Of a stretch of DNA of 64,000 nt, positions 49,411 to 62,232 are shown piece by piece. The DNA comes from Siphonodentalium dalli (taxonomy: Eukaryota > Mollusca > Scaphopoda > Gadilida > Siphonodentaliidae). Made by a program: the position numbers and the translations under genes. How positions within the stretch are numbered: position 1 is the stretch's first letter; each line of letters opens with the position of its first letter. The notes beneath the pieces were generated by a model, which saw nothing but the letters and a program-made list of their open reading frames with translations, was not told where the DNA came from and did no database searches. The DNA lies in assembly GCA_032622095.1 (NCBI GenBank), contig CP136062.1, positions 310,001 to 374,000 on the forward strand, written 5' to 3'.

Positions 49411-49769
49411 TTTACGTCATGCCACATGCATGCGGTCGGGTTCTGACATTTTCAAGTTTCAAGTGTTAGTGAGGTCGGTGATAATCTAAAGAATTTAGAA
49501 ATGGGAAGGCATACATAGTTCAAGAAATGTTTGTTGGACTTATTATCTGAACATGGGAGTACTACTCATCAATGATGCTTTAGTATAGAACGGGTTAAAC
49601 TTAGTATCTGAACATTTCATATGGGATAACTATTCATCAGTGATGCTTCAGTATAGAAAGGGTTAAACTTATTATTGTGACATGTTTCATGGTTCTTATG
49701 GGCGCAAACAGGATGCCTTTTATAATCTACCATATATATTTAAGAGGACAAGTCTGACATGAGAGAATA

Positions 49770-49981
49770 CAGTAATGCACTAAGTAATCGACCCTTAACC
49801 ACAGCAGACTTAGGGGTAACTTTTCAGGATTTAGTCGGAAATATGGCTTGTCGCCATTCATCGGAAAGCTCTCAATGAGAGCTTTCCGATGAATGGCAAC
49901 AAGCTATATTTCCGTCTAAATCCTGAAAAGTTACCCATAATTATGCTGTGGTTAAGGGGTCGATTATTTAGGGCATTACTG
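49770..49981. mobile_element. 212-bp mariner-like palindromic MITE
   Basis: The two halves are nearly perfect inverted copies. Ends CAGTAATGCACTAAGTAATC and complement GCATTACTG are flanked by TA on both sides (49768-49769, 49982-49983). TA duplication with CAGT-type ends fits Tc1/mariner. The centre TCTCAATGAGAGC is itself palindromic. Confidence 0.8.
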
Positions 49982-50539
49982 TAGCTTTCTCGTGAATATA
50001 TAATTAGAAATGTAAAGTTTTCGCTGATGTTCTAAGTATTCCGTTAGTAAATTTGCATAGTTCTGTGTGGCCGCAAGTGATATACGTCCTGTGTTCTCAC
50101 ACATCATGAGATGGCTATGCACTTTTCTTTTTATTACATAACTCCCCGGTACCTCAGACAATTTAACATTGTTTTAGGGCTGTTTGAACTATCAACAACC
50201 AAAATCTCACCAGAAAGCAAATTGTTATTCACAACAGTATATATATTTTATTATTTTTGCTAATTCGGAGAAGCACAAAACAAACTTTGCTGTTTACAAT
50301 GGTTCACTTTGTCAAGGGAGGAAGAAAAAATTAACATTTGGTACATGGTTGTGTTGGAAAGTGGCTGGCTACATTTCAGTGCAATTAAGTATTATATGTG
50401 GACTTGGGGGGGGGGGGTGCCCCATACTTTTTATAACAAGCAATGGTCTCCTGTGTCCAGAGTGTGAACCAGCCAATGTCATCACTGTTAGTCGGAGAAA
50501 CTTGACAAAGTGTAAATTCAAGTTTTTTGTAAATGCGTC
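49982..50539. other. Intergenic sequence
   Basis: No gene recognised. A run of G occurs near 50405. Confidence 0.35.
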
Positions 50540-51275
50540 TGCCATATAAAAAAAAATGAACAAATTTAAATACGATATTAAATATTGATTGGAATGAACC
50601 AAACAGTAAGTGGCTCATACAAATTGACGAGATCATTATAAAGACACAAAAAACATCACCAAAATTGGAAAAGGAAATGAGAATTATTGGAAATGTACAA
50701 ACACATATTGAAGGTAAAATCACACCACCTAACACTTTAATGACAGTCGGTACATATCCAGATGTCTTCACCTTTTATAATACATACCCTGTCAAACACG
50801 TTGTTATTGTTGATAAAAAAAACTAAGATCATGCATATATTTCATCGTTTATTACTGTTTTATTTGAACTCGTATACATGTTACAATGCAAAGAATGAAA
50901 GCAGATATGTCAGACAGATAATCAATGGCATGGTTGTTATATGTTATGATATGAATATTGAACATGGCTAATATATCAATTGGAGCCCTGAACTGTCGTG
51001 GGTTGTCGTCTGCCCATGTAATGCGTAGATATTTTTTCAATAGATGTAGAGCTATGTGTGATATTTCTTTGTTAATTGATACACATTCAAGCAAAGAAAC
51101 TGAAAAAGATGGATGATGGAATGGGGTTATGAAGCCAATTTTTCTTTACTTTCCAGGGCTAAAAGAGGGGTGGCCATTACTTTTACAAATTCAATCCAAT
51201 ACGAAATACATGAAATAGTGGCTGACGATGGTGGAAATTACATCATTCTTCATTCAACCATCCAACGTCAGAGAC
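50540..51275 (+). mobile_element. 5' part of a LINE (ORF1 end and start of the endonuclease)
   Basis: A frame ending near 50825 reads WNEPNSKWLIQIDEIIIK to YNTYPVKHVVIVDKKN, with the look of a LINE ORF1 C-terminus. A second frame from 50967 reads ANISIGALNCRGLSSAHVMR, then DISLLIDTHSSKETEK, then after a -1 shift near 51105 WMMEWGYEANFSLLSRAKRG and VAITFTNS. GALNCRGL, the ETHS-like motif (here DTHS) and AKRGVAI are hallmarks of the exonuclease/endonuclease/phosphatase domain of L1/Tx1-type LINEs. Similarity stops near 51275, so the reverse transcriptase is missing. Loss of the 3' part, rather than the usual 5' truncation, suggests a later deletion. Confidence 0.65.
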
Positions 51276-51783
51276 TTAACATGTGCAGGGACGTGGGTAG
51301 AGGGTCTCCGTTGGGGTGCCACCTTGGCGGATTCTAACTGCACCCCCCCCCCTTGTATCACACCAGAGACAAGGTTTTGCATAATTACATTTACACCCCG
51401 TTGAATCAGACCAAGCAAAGGTTTTGCATAATCCCATTCTCCCCTTGCACATCTACCCCATATGATAATATTCATATAATTGAACCTGAAAATTGCATAA
51501 ATCCTAACATCTAGTGGTCTAACTCCAGACAAATGCACACGACTATGGGCAAGAGACCAGGACACACCGGACCGACCATGGTCTAGCATCTAGACTAGCC
51601 TCAAGCATTCCCAGAATTGGAAATTTCAAACCTGACATTTCAAACAAAGTCTTAGGTTGGAATATTTCAAACTATTGACAATTCCAATGACAATTTTGAC
51701 CAAAGTTGGGGTGGGACACCCCCACCCCCCCCCCCCCCCCCCAAAAAAACCCTGTCGCCACGTCTCTGAGCGTGTGTGCTGTG
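51276..51783. other. Sequence before the assembly gap
   Basis: The stretch 51650-51760 (AATTTTGACCAAAGTTGGGG then GGGACACCCCCAC) is a diverged relative of the segment at 44245-44320 in the segmental duplication. Long C runs are present near 51346 and 51729. Confidence 0.45.
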
Positions 51784-51883
51784 NNNNNNNNNNNNNNNNN
51801 NNNNNNNNNNNNNNNNNNNNNNNNNNNNNNNNNNNNNNNNNNNNNNNNNNNNNNNNNNNNNNNNNNNNNNNNNNNNNNNNNNN
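51784..51883. other. Assembly gap, 100 N
   Basis: Exactly 100 N, which usually marks a gap of unknown length. It lies at the left edge of the G-rich minisatellite, so the array's true length is unknown. Confidence 0.99.
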
Positions 51884-54800
51884 GTATGTAATAATGGGGC
51901 AGGGGTATAAAGGTATGTAATAATGGGGCGGGGGGTTATAAAGGTCTGTAATAATGGGGCGGGGGTATAAAGGTATGTAATAATGGGGCGGGGGGTATAA
52001 AGGTTTGTAATAATGGGGCGGGGGGTATAAAGGTATGTAATAATGGGGCGGGGGTATAAAGGTATGTAATAATGGGGCGGGGGTATAAAGGTCTGTAATA
52101 ATGGGGCGGGGGTATAAAGGTCTGTAATAATGGGGCGGGGAATATAAAGGTCTGTAATAATGGGGCGGGGGGTATAAAGGTCTGTAATAATGGGGCGGGG
52201 GTATAAAGGTATGTAATAATGGGGCGGGGGTATAAAGGTATGTAATAATGGGGCGGGGGTATAAATGTCTGTAATAATGGGGCGGGGGTATAAAGGTATG
52301 TAATAATGGGGCGGGGGTATAAAGGTATGTAATAATGGGGCGGGGGTATAAATGTCTGTAATAATGGGGCGGGGGTATAAAGGTATGTAATAATGGGGCG
52401 GGGGTATAAAGGTATGTAATAATGGGGCGGGGGGTATAAAGGTCTGTAATAATGGGGCGGGGGTATAAAGGAATGTAATAATGGGGCGGGGGGTATAAAT
52501 GTATGTAATAATGGGGCGGGGGTATAAAGGTATGTAATAATGGGGCGGGGGTATAAATGTATGTAATAATGGGGCGGGGGGTATAAAGGTCTGTAATAAT
52601 GGGGCGGGGGTACAAAGGTCTGTAATAATGGGGCGGGGGGTATAAATGTCTGTAATAATGGGGCGGGGGTATAAAGGTATGTAATAATGGGGCGGGGGTA
52701 TAAAGGTATGTAATAATGGGGGTGGGGTATAAATGTCTGTTATAATGGGGGCGGGGGTATAAAGGTCTGTAATAATGGGGCGGGGGTATAAAGGTATGTA
52801 ATAATGGGGGCGGGGGTATAAATGTCTGTAATAATGGGGCGGGGGTATAAAGGTCTGTAATAATGGGGCGGGGGGTATAAAGGTCTGTAATAATGGGGCG
52901 GGGGTATAAAGGTCTGTAATAATGGGGCGGGGGGTATAAATGTCTGTAATAATGGGGCGGGGGGTATAAATGTATGTAATAATGGGGCAGGGGTATAAAG
53001 GTATGTAATAATGGGGGCGGGGGTTATAAAGGTCTGTAATAATGGGGCGGGGGTATAAAGGTATGTAATAATGGGGGCGGGGGTATAAAGGTTTGTAATA
53101 ATGGGGCGGGGGTATAAAGGTATGTAATAATGGGGCGGGGGTATAAAGGTATGTAATAATGGGGCGGGGGTATAAAGGTCTGTAATAATGGGGCGGGGGT
53201 ATAAAGGTCTGTAATAATGGGGCGGGGGAATATAAAGGTCTGTAATAATGGGGCGGGGGTATAAAGGTCTGTAATAATGGGGCGGGGGTATAAAGGTATG
53301 TAATAATGGGGCGGGGGTATAAAGGTATGTAATAATGGGGCGGGGGTATAAATGTCTGTAATAATGGGGCGGGGGTATAAAGGTATGTAATAATGGGGCG
53401 GGGGTATAAAGGTATGTAATAATGGGGCGGGGGTATAAATGTCTGTAATAATGGGGCGGGGGTATAAAGGTATGTAATAATGGGGCGGGGGTATAAAGGT
53501 ATGTAATAATGGGGCGGGGGGTATAAAGGTCTGTAATAATGGGGCGGGGGGTATAAAGGAATGTAATAATGGGGCGGGGGGTATAAATGTATGTAATAAT
53601 GGGGCGGGGGTATAAAGGTATGTAATAATGGGGCGGGGGTATAAATGTATGTAATAATGGGGCGGGGGGTATAAAGGTCTGTAATAATGGGGCGGGGGGT
53701 ACAAAGGTCTGTAATAATGGGGCGGGGGGGTATAAATGTCTGTAATAATGGGGCGGGGGTATAAAGGTATGTAATAATGGGGCGGGGGTATAAAGGTATG
53801 TAATAATGGGGTGGGGTATAAATGTCTGTTATAATGGGGCGGGGGTATAAAGGTCTGTAATAATGGGGCGGGGGGTATAAATGTCTGTAATAATGGGGCG
53901 GGGGTATAAAGGTATGTAATAATGGGGCGGGGGGTATAAATGTCTGTAATAATGGGGCGGGGGTATAAAGGTATGTAATAATGGGGCGGGGGTATAAAGG
54001 TATGTAATAATGGGGCGGGGGGTATAAAGGTATGTAATAATGGGGCGGGGGGTATAAAGGTCTGTAATAATGGGGCGGGGGGTATAAATGTATGTAATAA
54101 TGGGGCGGGGGTATAAAGATATGTAATAATGGGGCGGGGGGTATAAATGTATGTAATAATGGGGCGGGGGGTATAAATGTATGTAATAATGGGGCGGGGG
54201 TATAAATGTCTGTAATAATGGGGCGGGGGTATAAAGGTATGTAATAATGGGGCGGGGGTATAAAGGTATGTAATAATGGGGCGGGGGTATAAAGGTCTGT
54301 AATAATGGGGCGGGGGGTATAAATGTCTGTAATAATGGGGCGGGGGTATAAAGGTCTGTAATAATGGGGCGGGGGTATAAAGGTATGTAATAATGGGGCG
54401 GGGGTATAAAGGTCTGTAATAATGGGGCGGGGGTATAAAGGTCTGTAATAATGGGGCGGGGGTATAAAGGTATGTAATAATGGGGCGGGGGGTATAAATG
54501 TCTGTAATAATGGGGCGGGGGGTATAAATGTATGTAATAATGGGGCGGGGGTATAAATGTCTGTAATAATGGGGCGGGGGTATAAAGGTATGTAATAAAG
54601 GGGCGGGGGTATAAAGGTATGTAATAATGGGGCGGGGGTATAAAGGTATGTAATAATGGGGCGGGGGGTATAAATGTCTGTAATAATGGGGCGGGGGTAT
54701 AAAGGTATGTAATAATGGGCGGGGGTATAAAGGTATGTAATAATGGGGCGGGGGTATAAAGGTATGTAATAAAGGGGCGGGGGTATAAAGGTATGTAATA

Positions 54801-57800
54801 ATGGGGCGGGGGTATAAAGGTATGTAATAATGGGGCGGGGGGTATAAATGTCTGTAATAATGGGGCGGGGGGTATAAATGTATGTAATAATGGGGCGGGG
54901 GTATAAATGTCTGTAATAATGGGGCGGGGGTATAAAGGTATGTAATAATGGGGCGGGGGTATAAAGGTATGTAATAATGGGGCGGGGGTATAAAGGTCTG
55001 TAATAATGGGGCGGGGGGTATAAAGATATGTAATAATGGGGCGGGGGGGTATAAATGTATGTAATAATGGGGCGGGGGTATAAAGGTATGTAATAATGGG
55101 GCGGGGGGTATAAATGTCTGTAATAATGGGGCGGGGGGTATAAATGTATGTAATAATGGGGCGGGGGTATAAATGTATGTAATAATGGGGCGGGGGTATA
55201 AAGGTATGTAATAATGGGGCGGGGGTATAAAGGTATGTAATAATGGGGCGGGGGTATAAAGGTCTGTAATAATGGGGCGGGGGGTATAAAGATATGTAAT
55301 AATGGGGCGGGGGGTATAAATGTCTGTAATAATGGGGCGGGGGGTATAAATGTATGTAATAATGGGGCGGGGGTATAAATGTCTGTAATAATGGGGCGGG
55401 GGTATAAAGGTATGTAATAATGGGGCGGGGGTATAAAGGTATGTAATAATGGGGCGGGGGTATAAAGATATGTAATAATGGGGCGGGGGTATAAAGGTAT
55501 GTAATAATGGGGCGGGGGGTATAAAGGTATGTAATAATGGGGCGGGGGGTATAAATGTCTGTAATAATGGGGCGGGGGTATAAAGGTATGTAATAATGGG
55601 GCGGGGGTATAAAGGTCTGTAATAATGGGGCGGGGGGTATAAAGGTATGTAATAATGGGGCGGGGGTATAAAGGTCTGTAATAATGGGGCGGGGGTATAA
55701 AGGTATGTAATAATGGGGCGGGGGGTATAAAGATATGTAATAATGGGGCGGGGGTATAAAGGTCTGTAATAATGGGGCGGGGGTATAAAGGTATGTAATA
55801 ATGGGGCGGGGGTATAAAGGTCTGTAATAATGGGGCGGGGGGTATAAAGATATGTAATAATGGGGCGGGGGTATAAAGGTATGTAATAATGGGGCGGGGG
55901 TATAAAGGTATGTAATAATGGGGCGGGGGGAATAAAGGTCTGTAATAATGGGGCGGGGGTATAAAGGTCTGTAATAATGGGGCGGGGGGTATAAAGGTAT
56001 GTAATAATGGGGCGGGGGTATAAAGGTATGTAATAATGGGGCGGGGGTATAAAGGTATGTAATAATGGGGCGGGGGGTATAAATGTCTGTAATAATGGGG
56101 CGGGGGTATAAAGGTATGTAATAATGGGGCGGGGGTATAAAGGTATGTAATAATGGGGCGGGGGTATAAAGGTATGTAATAATGGGGCGGGGGTATAAAT
56201 GTCTGTAATAATGGGGCGGGGGTATAAAGGTCTGTAATAATGGGGCGGGGGTATAAATGTCTGTAATAATGGGGCGGGGGTATAAAGGTCTGTAATAATG
56301 GGGCGGGGGTATAAAGGTCTGTAATAATGGGGCGGGGGTATAAAGGTATGTAATAATGGGGCGGGGGGTATAAAGGTATGTAATAATGGGGCGGGGGTAT
56401 AAAGGTCTGTAATAATGGGGCGGGGGTATAAATGTCTGTAATAATGGGGCGGGGGTATAAAGGTATGTAATAATGGGGCGGGGGTATAAAGGTATGTAAT
56501 AATGGGGCGGGGGTATAAAGGTATGTAATAATGGGGCGGGGGTATAAAGGTATGTAATAATGGGGCGGGGGGTATAAATGTCTGTAATAATGGGGCGGGG
56601 GTATAAAGGTATGTAATAATGGGGAGGGGGTATAAAGGTATGTAATAATGGGGCGGGGGGGTATAAAGGTCTGTAATCATGGGGCGGGGGTATAAAGGTC
56701 TGTAATAATGGGGCGGGGGTATAAAGGTATGTAATAATGGGGCGAGGGGTATAAAGGTCTGTAATAATGGGGCGGGGGGTATAAAGGTCTGTAATCATGG
56801 GGCGGGGGGTATAAAGGTCTGTAATAATGGGGCGGGGGTATAAAGGTCTGTAATAATGGGGCGGGGGTATAAAGGTCTGTAATAATGGGGCGGGGGTATA
56901 AAGGTATGTAATAATGGAGCGGGGGTATAAAGGTCTGTAATAATGGGGCGGGGGTATAAAGGTATGTAATAATGGGGCGGGGGTATAAAGGTCTGTAATA
57001 ATGGGGCGGGGGTATAAAGGTATGTCATAATGGGGCGGGGGTATAAAGGTCTGTAATAATGGGGCGGGGGGTATAAAGGTCTGTAATAATGGGGCGGGGG
57101 GTATAAAGGTCTGTAATAATGGGGCGGGGGTATAAAGGTCTGTAATAATGGGGCGGGGGGTATAAAGGTCTGTAATAATGGGGCGGGGGGTATAAAGGTA
57201 TGTAATAATGGGGCGGGGGGTATAAATGTCTGTAATAATGGGGCGGGGGTATAAAGGTCTGTAATAATGGGGCGGGGGGTATAAAGGTATGTAATAATGG
57301 GGCGGGGGTATAAAGGTATGTAATAATGGGGCGGGGGTATAAAGGTCTGTAATAATGGGGCGGGGGAATAAAGGTCTGTAATAATGGGGCGGGGGGAATA
57401 AAGGTCTGTAATAATGGGGCGGGGGGTATAAAGGTATGTAATAATGGGGCGGGGGGTATAAAGGTCTGTAATAATGCGGCGGGGGGTATAAAGGTCTGTA
57501 ATAATGGGGCGGGGGGTATAAAGGTATGTAATAATGGGGCGGGGGGTATAAAGGTATGTAATAATGGGGCGGGGGGTATAAAGGTCTGTAATAATGGGGC
57601 GGGGGTATAAAGGTCTGTAATAATGCGGCGGGGGGTATAAAGGTCTGTAATAATGCGGCGGGGGGTATAAAAGTCTGTAATAATGGGGCGGGGGGTATAA
57701 AGGTCTGTAATAATGGGGCGGGGGGTATAAAGGTATGTAATAATGGGGCGGAGGGTATAAAGGTATGTAATAATGGGGCGGGGGTATAAAGGTCTGTAAT

Positions 57801-59427
57801 AATGGGGCGGGGGTATAAAGGTCTGTAATAATGGGGCGGGGGGTATAAAGGTCTGTAATAATGCGGCGGGGGGTATAAAGGTCTGTAATAATGGGGCGGG
57901 GGGTATAAAGGTCTGTAATAATGGGGCGGGGGGTATAAAGGTATGTAATAATGGGGCGGGGGGTATAAAGGTCTGTAATAATGGGGCGGGGGTATAAAGG
58001 TCTGTAATAATGGGGCGGGGGAATAAAGGTCTGTAATAATGGGGCGGGGGGGATAAAGGTATGTAATAATGGGGCGGGGGGTATAAAGGTCTGTAATAAT
58101 GGGGCGGGGTATAAAGGTCTGTAATAATGGGGCGGGGGGTCTGTAATAATGGGGCGGGGGGTATAAAGGTCTGTAATAATGGGGCGGGGGGTATAAAGGT
58201 CTGTAATCATGGGGCGGGGGTATAAAGGTCTGTAATAATGGGGCGGGGGTATAAAGGTCTGTAATAATGGGGCGGGGGGTATAAAGGTCTGTAATAATGG
58301 GGCGGGGGGTATAAAGGTCAGTAATCATGGGGCGGGGGTATAAAGGTCTGTAATAATGGGGCGGGGGTATAAAGGTATGTAATAATGGGGCGGGGGGTAT
58401 AAAGGTCTGTAATAATGGGGCGGGGGGTATAAAGGTCTGTAATAATGGGGCGGAGGTATAAAGGTCTGTAATAATGGGGCGGGGGGGTATAAAGGTCTGT
58501 AATAATGGGGCGTGGGGTATAAAGGTATGTAATAATGGGGCGGGGGGTATAAATGTCTGTAATAATGGGGCGGGGGTATAAAGGTCTGTAATAATGGGGC
58601 GGGGGTATAAAGGTATGTAATAATGGGGCGGGGGGTATAAAGGTCTGTAATAATGGGGCGGGGGTATAAAGGTCTGTAATAATGGGGCGGGGGGTATAAA
58701 GGTCTGTAATAATGGGGCGGGGGGTATACAGGTCTGTAATAATGGGGCGTGGGGTATAAAGGTATGTAATAATGGGGCGGGGGGTATAAAGGTCTGTAAT
58801 AATGGGGCGGGGGTATAAAGGTCTGTAATAATGGGGCGGGGGTATAAAGGTATGTAATAATGGGGCGGGGGGTATAAATGTCTGTAATAATGGGGCGGGG
58901 GTATAAAGGTCTGTAATAATGGGGCGGGGGTATAAAGGTATGTAATAATGGGGCGGGGGGTATAAATGTCTGTAATAATGGGGCGGGGGTATAAAGGTCT
59001 GTAATAATGGGGCGGGGGTATAAAGGTATGTAATAATGGGGCGGGGGTATAAAGGTCTGTAATAATGGGGCGGGGGTATAAAGGTCTGTAATAATGGGGC
59101 GGGGGTATAAAGGTATGTAATAATGGGGCGGGGTATAAAGGTCTGTAATAATGGGGCGGGGGTATAAAGGTATGTAATAATGGGGCGGGGGGTATAAATG
59201 TCTGTAATAATGGGGCGGGGGTATAAAGGTCTGTAATAATGGGGCGGGGGTATAAAGGTATGTAATAATGGGGCGGGGGGTATAAATATCTGTAATAATG
59301 GGGCGGGGGTATAAAGGTCTGTAATAATGGGGCGGGGGTATAAAGGTATGTAATAATGGGGCGGGGGTATAAAGGTATGTAATAATGGGGCGGGGGTATA
59401 AAGGTCTGTAATAATGGGGCGGGGGGA
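51884..59427. repeat. 29-30 bp G-rich minisatellite, roughly 255 copies
   Basis: The unit is GTATAAAGGTCTGTAATAAT followed by GGGGCGGGGG or one G more. Variants: GGTATG versus GGTCTG, AAATGTCTG versus AAAGGTCTG, and 5 or 6 G. A block of about 1.09 kb is duplicated: GGGAATATAAAGG at 52139 and 53226, GTACAAAGG at 52609 and 53700, CTGTTATAATGGGG at 52737 and 53825. On the minus strand all three frames of the unit are open (PRPIITDLYT, PAPLLQTFIP, PPHYYRPLYP), so length changes rotate the frame without closing it. This gives reading frames of up to 1499 codons, almost certainly an artefact of the repeat and not a protein. Confidence 0.97.
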
Positions 59428-60834
59428 GAAGAATAGCTGGCTCGTTAGACCCACATCTAAAAATAGAATCTTTGGGTCTAAAATTGGTTGTACTAAAATA
59501 TTCCTAAAATATCAAAAACCCAAAAAAAAAAAATTCAAAACTTCAAAAAAAAAATTTTCCAAAAAATTTCAAAAACCCGAAAATTAATTTTTTCCACAAA
59601 AAATTTCCAAACTTCCAAATTATCAAAACCCCAAAATTTCAAAACCCTCAAAATTATTTCTCTAAAAAAAAAGGTTAAATAAAAAATTTATAACGAGTTT
59701 TTTCGGTTTCTGATAATCTCGATATTAAAAAATATCGAATGTTAAATTATTTGCTCGTAATATCTTTCGTTATTTTTTTGTTCAAATATTTTTCATGAAT
59801 TTATTAATCGATGTTTAGAAATAGCTTTATTGGACATTGTGACCAACGGTATGAATGCATACATTCCAGTGTTTTATCGGACGCAGTTCATATAATTGTC
59901 ATACCTGAAAATAGACACTATTACTTTTTACATAAATAATAAAGAGCGTTTATTCTTTACACTCTCTCTATCCCATATGACAGGCGTGTATTTTCGTCAA
60001 TTATTGGAAGTATTGAAATGTACTATGTTGAATCCCTAACGGTCGAAAATTGTAAGGCGAAATTACAACCCCCCAGAATGAACTGTCATATTGAATGAAT
60101 GATCATTTAATCTCAGCCATTTTTACATGGAACATGAGCGATGTACACTCAATCACACACGCCACATTGGTGTTAACAATGTGTCTTTCACACCTTTGCT
60201 TTACCAAATGAATTATATTATTTCCCCGGTCACAGCTATATGGTATTCAGAAAACAAATCGATTTAGAACAAAACGAGTTAGTATCAATTAAGGTTGATA
60301 AACTGTGTCATTCACGCGATAATTAGTTATCCATAAAACATGCATACATATTACGTCAGGTCGTGAGACACTCAATTATGCAAATTGCTTTGATCACATT
60401 GTTATAACAACATTACGTAATAACCCCTTATCACTCCAGTCACACTTACGATCATTTTGTATACCGAAAACTCCAGGTAGCACCGATGATGTAACATTAT
60501 ATCACTGCTATTGTGCCAATTATAGGTTCAGACATGTTCCATGTTTAGAAAAATAGATAATCTGCAGGTGTTCACTTGACAAGAAATTTTGTACACTCAA
60601 TCACAGACCAACGTGATAATACCAGACCACACCTAACCCCCAACATCCACCAAACACATTCACATCACTTACCAAAACCAATAATGTTATAAGAACTGTA
60701 GGTTTTTATAATATTATAGCTTGCAGTGACATCCTGGTAATTCATTTACAACAGCCATAACAAATGTTTACTTATCATGTATATAAGAACTGTATAGCTC
60801 CTAATAAATAGGACACAGTGAACACAAAAAAAAA
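59428..60834. other. Region between the minisatellite and the Polinton genes
   Basis: 59460-59680 is A/T-rich, with runs of A and repeated AAAATTTC-type motifs. From about 59830 on the base composition is more even. TGTACACTCAATCACA recurs at 60144 and 60590. The Polinton's left terminal repeat probably lies in this region, but I could not define it, because its partner is outside the window. Confidence 0.4.
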
Positions 60835-61500
60835 ATGGGTCCAATTAACCATAGCTCCATACCATTTGAACCTTGTTCTAGTATTTGCATCACCGGACCA
60901 ACTGGTTCTGGTAAGACGAGATGGGTCTACAGATTCCTGCAAAATCTTAATGGAATGTATTCTAGAGATCCACCTAAGAAAATAATGTACTGTTACGGTA
61001 TTTATCAAAATTTCTATGATGAAATTGAATCATCAATCGAAAATTTGGTCATGCATCAAGGATTACCTACCCAAACAGAAATCGAAGAATTTGCTGACGG
61101 TAAACATAATATGTTAATATTAGACGACTTGATGCATCGCATTATTGACCAAAAAGAGATTGAAACACTATTTACGCAGCAAACTCATCATCGCTGTCTT
61201 TCGGTGCTGTTTATTTCACAAAATTTATACGCACAAGGCAAGGCTGCGAGAACTATAGCCTTAAACACAGGATATCTAATTTTATTCAAAAATTTGAGGG
61301 ATGGATCACAAATTTCCACATTGGGTAGACAATTGTATCCCGGTAAATCTAAAGTACTCATTGAGGCATACAAGGATTGTATCAAGAAACCATTTGCGTA
61401 TCTTATAATAGATATGTCCCCTCACACTGAGGATAAATACAGGCTACGAACAGACGTGTTTCCCAACCAAGACCCTATAATTTACGTACCTACTACGTAA
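60835..61500 (+). CDS. Polinton FtsK/HerA-type packaging ATPase
   Basis: 221 residues. Walker A is GPTGSGKTRW at about residues 21-30 and Walker B is NMLILDDLMHR at about 90-100. Downstream, LSVLFISQNLYAQGKAART fits the sensor and arginine region of A32-like packaging ATPases. In the family the protein uses ATP to move DNA into the particle. The length is close to the usual 200-260 residues of Polinton ATPases. It is the first gene of the visible block, 40 bp before the next. Confidence 0.9.
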   Translation: MGPINHSSIPFEPCSSICITGPTGSGKTRWVYRFLQNLNGMYSRDPPKKIMYCYGIYQNFYDEIESSIENLVMHQGLPTQTEIEEFADGKHNMLILDDLMHRIIDQKEIETLFTQQTHHRCLSVLFISQNLYAQGKAARTIALNTGYLILFKNLRDGSQISTLGRQLYPGKSKVLIEAYKDCIKKPFAYLIIDMSPHTEDKYRLRTDVFPNQDPIIYVPTT

Positions 61501-61540
61501 TAAGAAGGGGACAGTATCGGAGCTGAGTCGCCACGATAAA

Positions 61541-61864
61541 ATGAGTCGATTATTACGTAATGAGTTGAATTTTGTCAGACTATTGGCATCAACCCAATCA
61601 AGATCTCAACGAAACGCATTATTGACATCGATAACTAATAATCAGTTGAAAGTTCTGGTTGAAATTACGATCAATTTACTACATGATAGTTTAACAGTTA
61701 CAGTTCAACAAAAAGCTAAATTACGGCGATATAAATCATTTTATATATTCTTGAGTGATAAATCTGTGAGTTTGTTGAGGAAAAGAAAAAGTGTGAATAA
61801 TCACTCAACCGCCATTACTTTGATGTTGAACATCGTTGAACCTAAATTGAAACAGTTTTTGTGA
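61541..61864 (+). CDS. Polinton-associated small basic protein
   Basis: 107 residues, mostly helical, basic. The order LLASTQSRSQRNALLTSI, NNQLKVLVEITINLLHDS, QQKAKLRRYKSFYIFLSD and SLLRKRKSV recalls a short protein of unknown role found next to the integrase in many Polintons and adintovirus-like elements. No catalytic motif is visible. Its last codons overlap the next frame by 4 bp (ATGA-type arrangement). Confidence 0.6.
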   Translation: MSRLLRNELNFVRLLASTQSRSQRNALLTSITNNQLKVLVEITINLLHDSLTVTVQQKAKLRRYKSFYIFLSDKSVSLLRKRKSVNNHSTAITLMLNIVEPKLKQFL

Positions 61865-62232
61865 TGGAGTCTGTGAAGAAAACTGTTTTGATCCCGTATG
61901 AAAGATATATGAGGTACACTGAAAAAAGTGAACACAAAAAAGTTTCATCGGAGTCTAACATTGAACACAGCGACATCTCGGCAAACAATAGTAGCCCTTC
62001 CCATGAAATGGATAAAGAAATGGACCCGATGAATAATCAGATTGTTAATACAGTTCAAACGACTGAACCTCAGGATGCAATCCAAAAATCAGAAGTTAAC
62101 ACATCGAAAAAGACACGTACCAAGCAAAAAAAAAAGAAAATAAGAGGAGTTAAGCGTGAAATATCTAGACCTCCTGGTATAATCGCAGGTAAGCTGACCA
62201 AGATAAAGAAGAAACGTTGGCTATCACTGTGA
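61861..62232 (+). CDS. Polinton-associated hydrophilic protein
   Basis: 123 residues. It opens with VKKTVLIPYERYMRYTEKSE and ends RPPGIIAGKLTKIKKKRWLSL after a lysine-rich, low-complexity middle. A protein with this layout (a VLVP-x-E/R-x-Y start and a KRW end) often lies just before the integrase in Polintons. Function unknown; the basic tail could bind nucleic acid. Its end overlaps the integrase frame by 16 bp. Confidence 0.5.
   Translation: MMESVKKTVLIPYERYMRYTEKSEHKKVSSESNIEHSDISANNSSPSHEMDKEMDPMNNQIVNTVQTTEPQDAIQKSEVNTSKKTRTKQKKKKIRGVKREISRPPGIIAGKLTKIKKKRWLSL

Noticed and set aside
51784-51883. Reading frames running across the run of N
   Set aside because: Assembly gap; nothing can be inferred through it.
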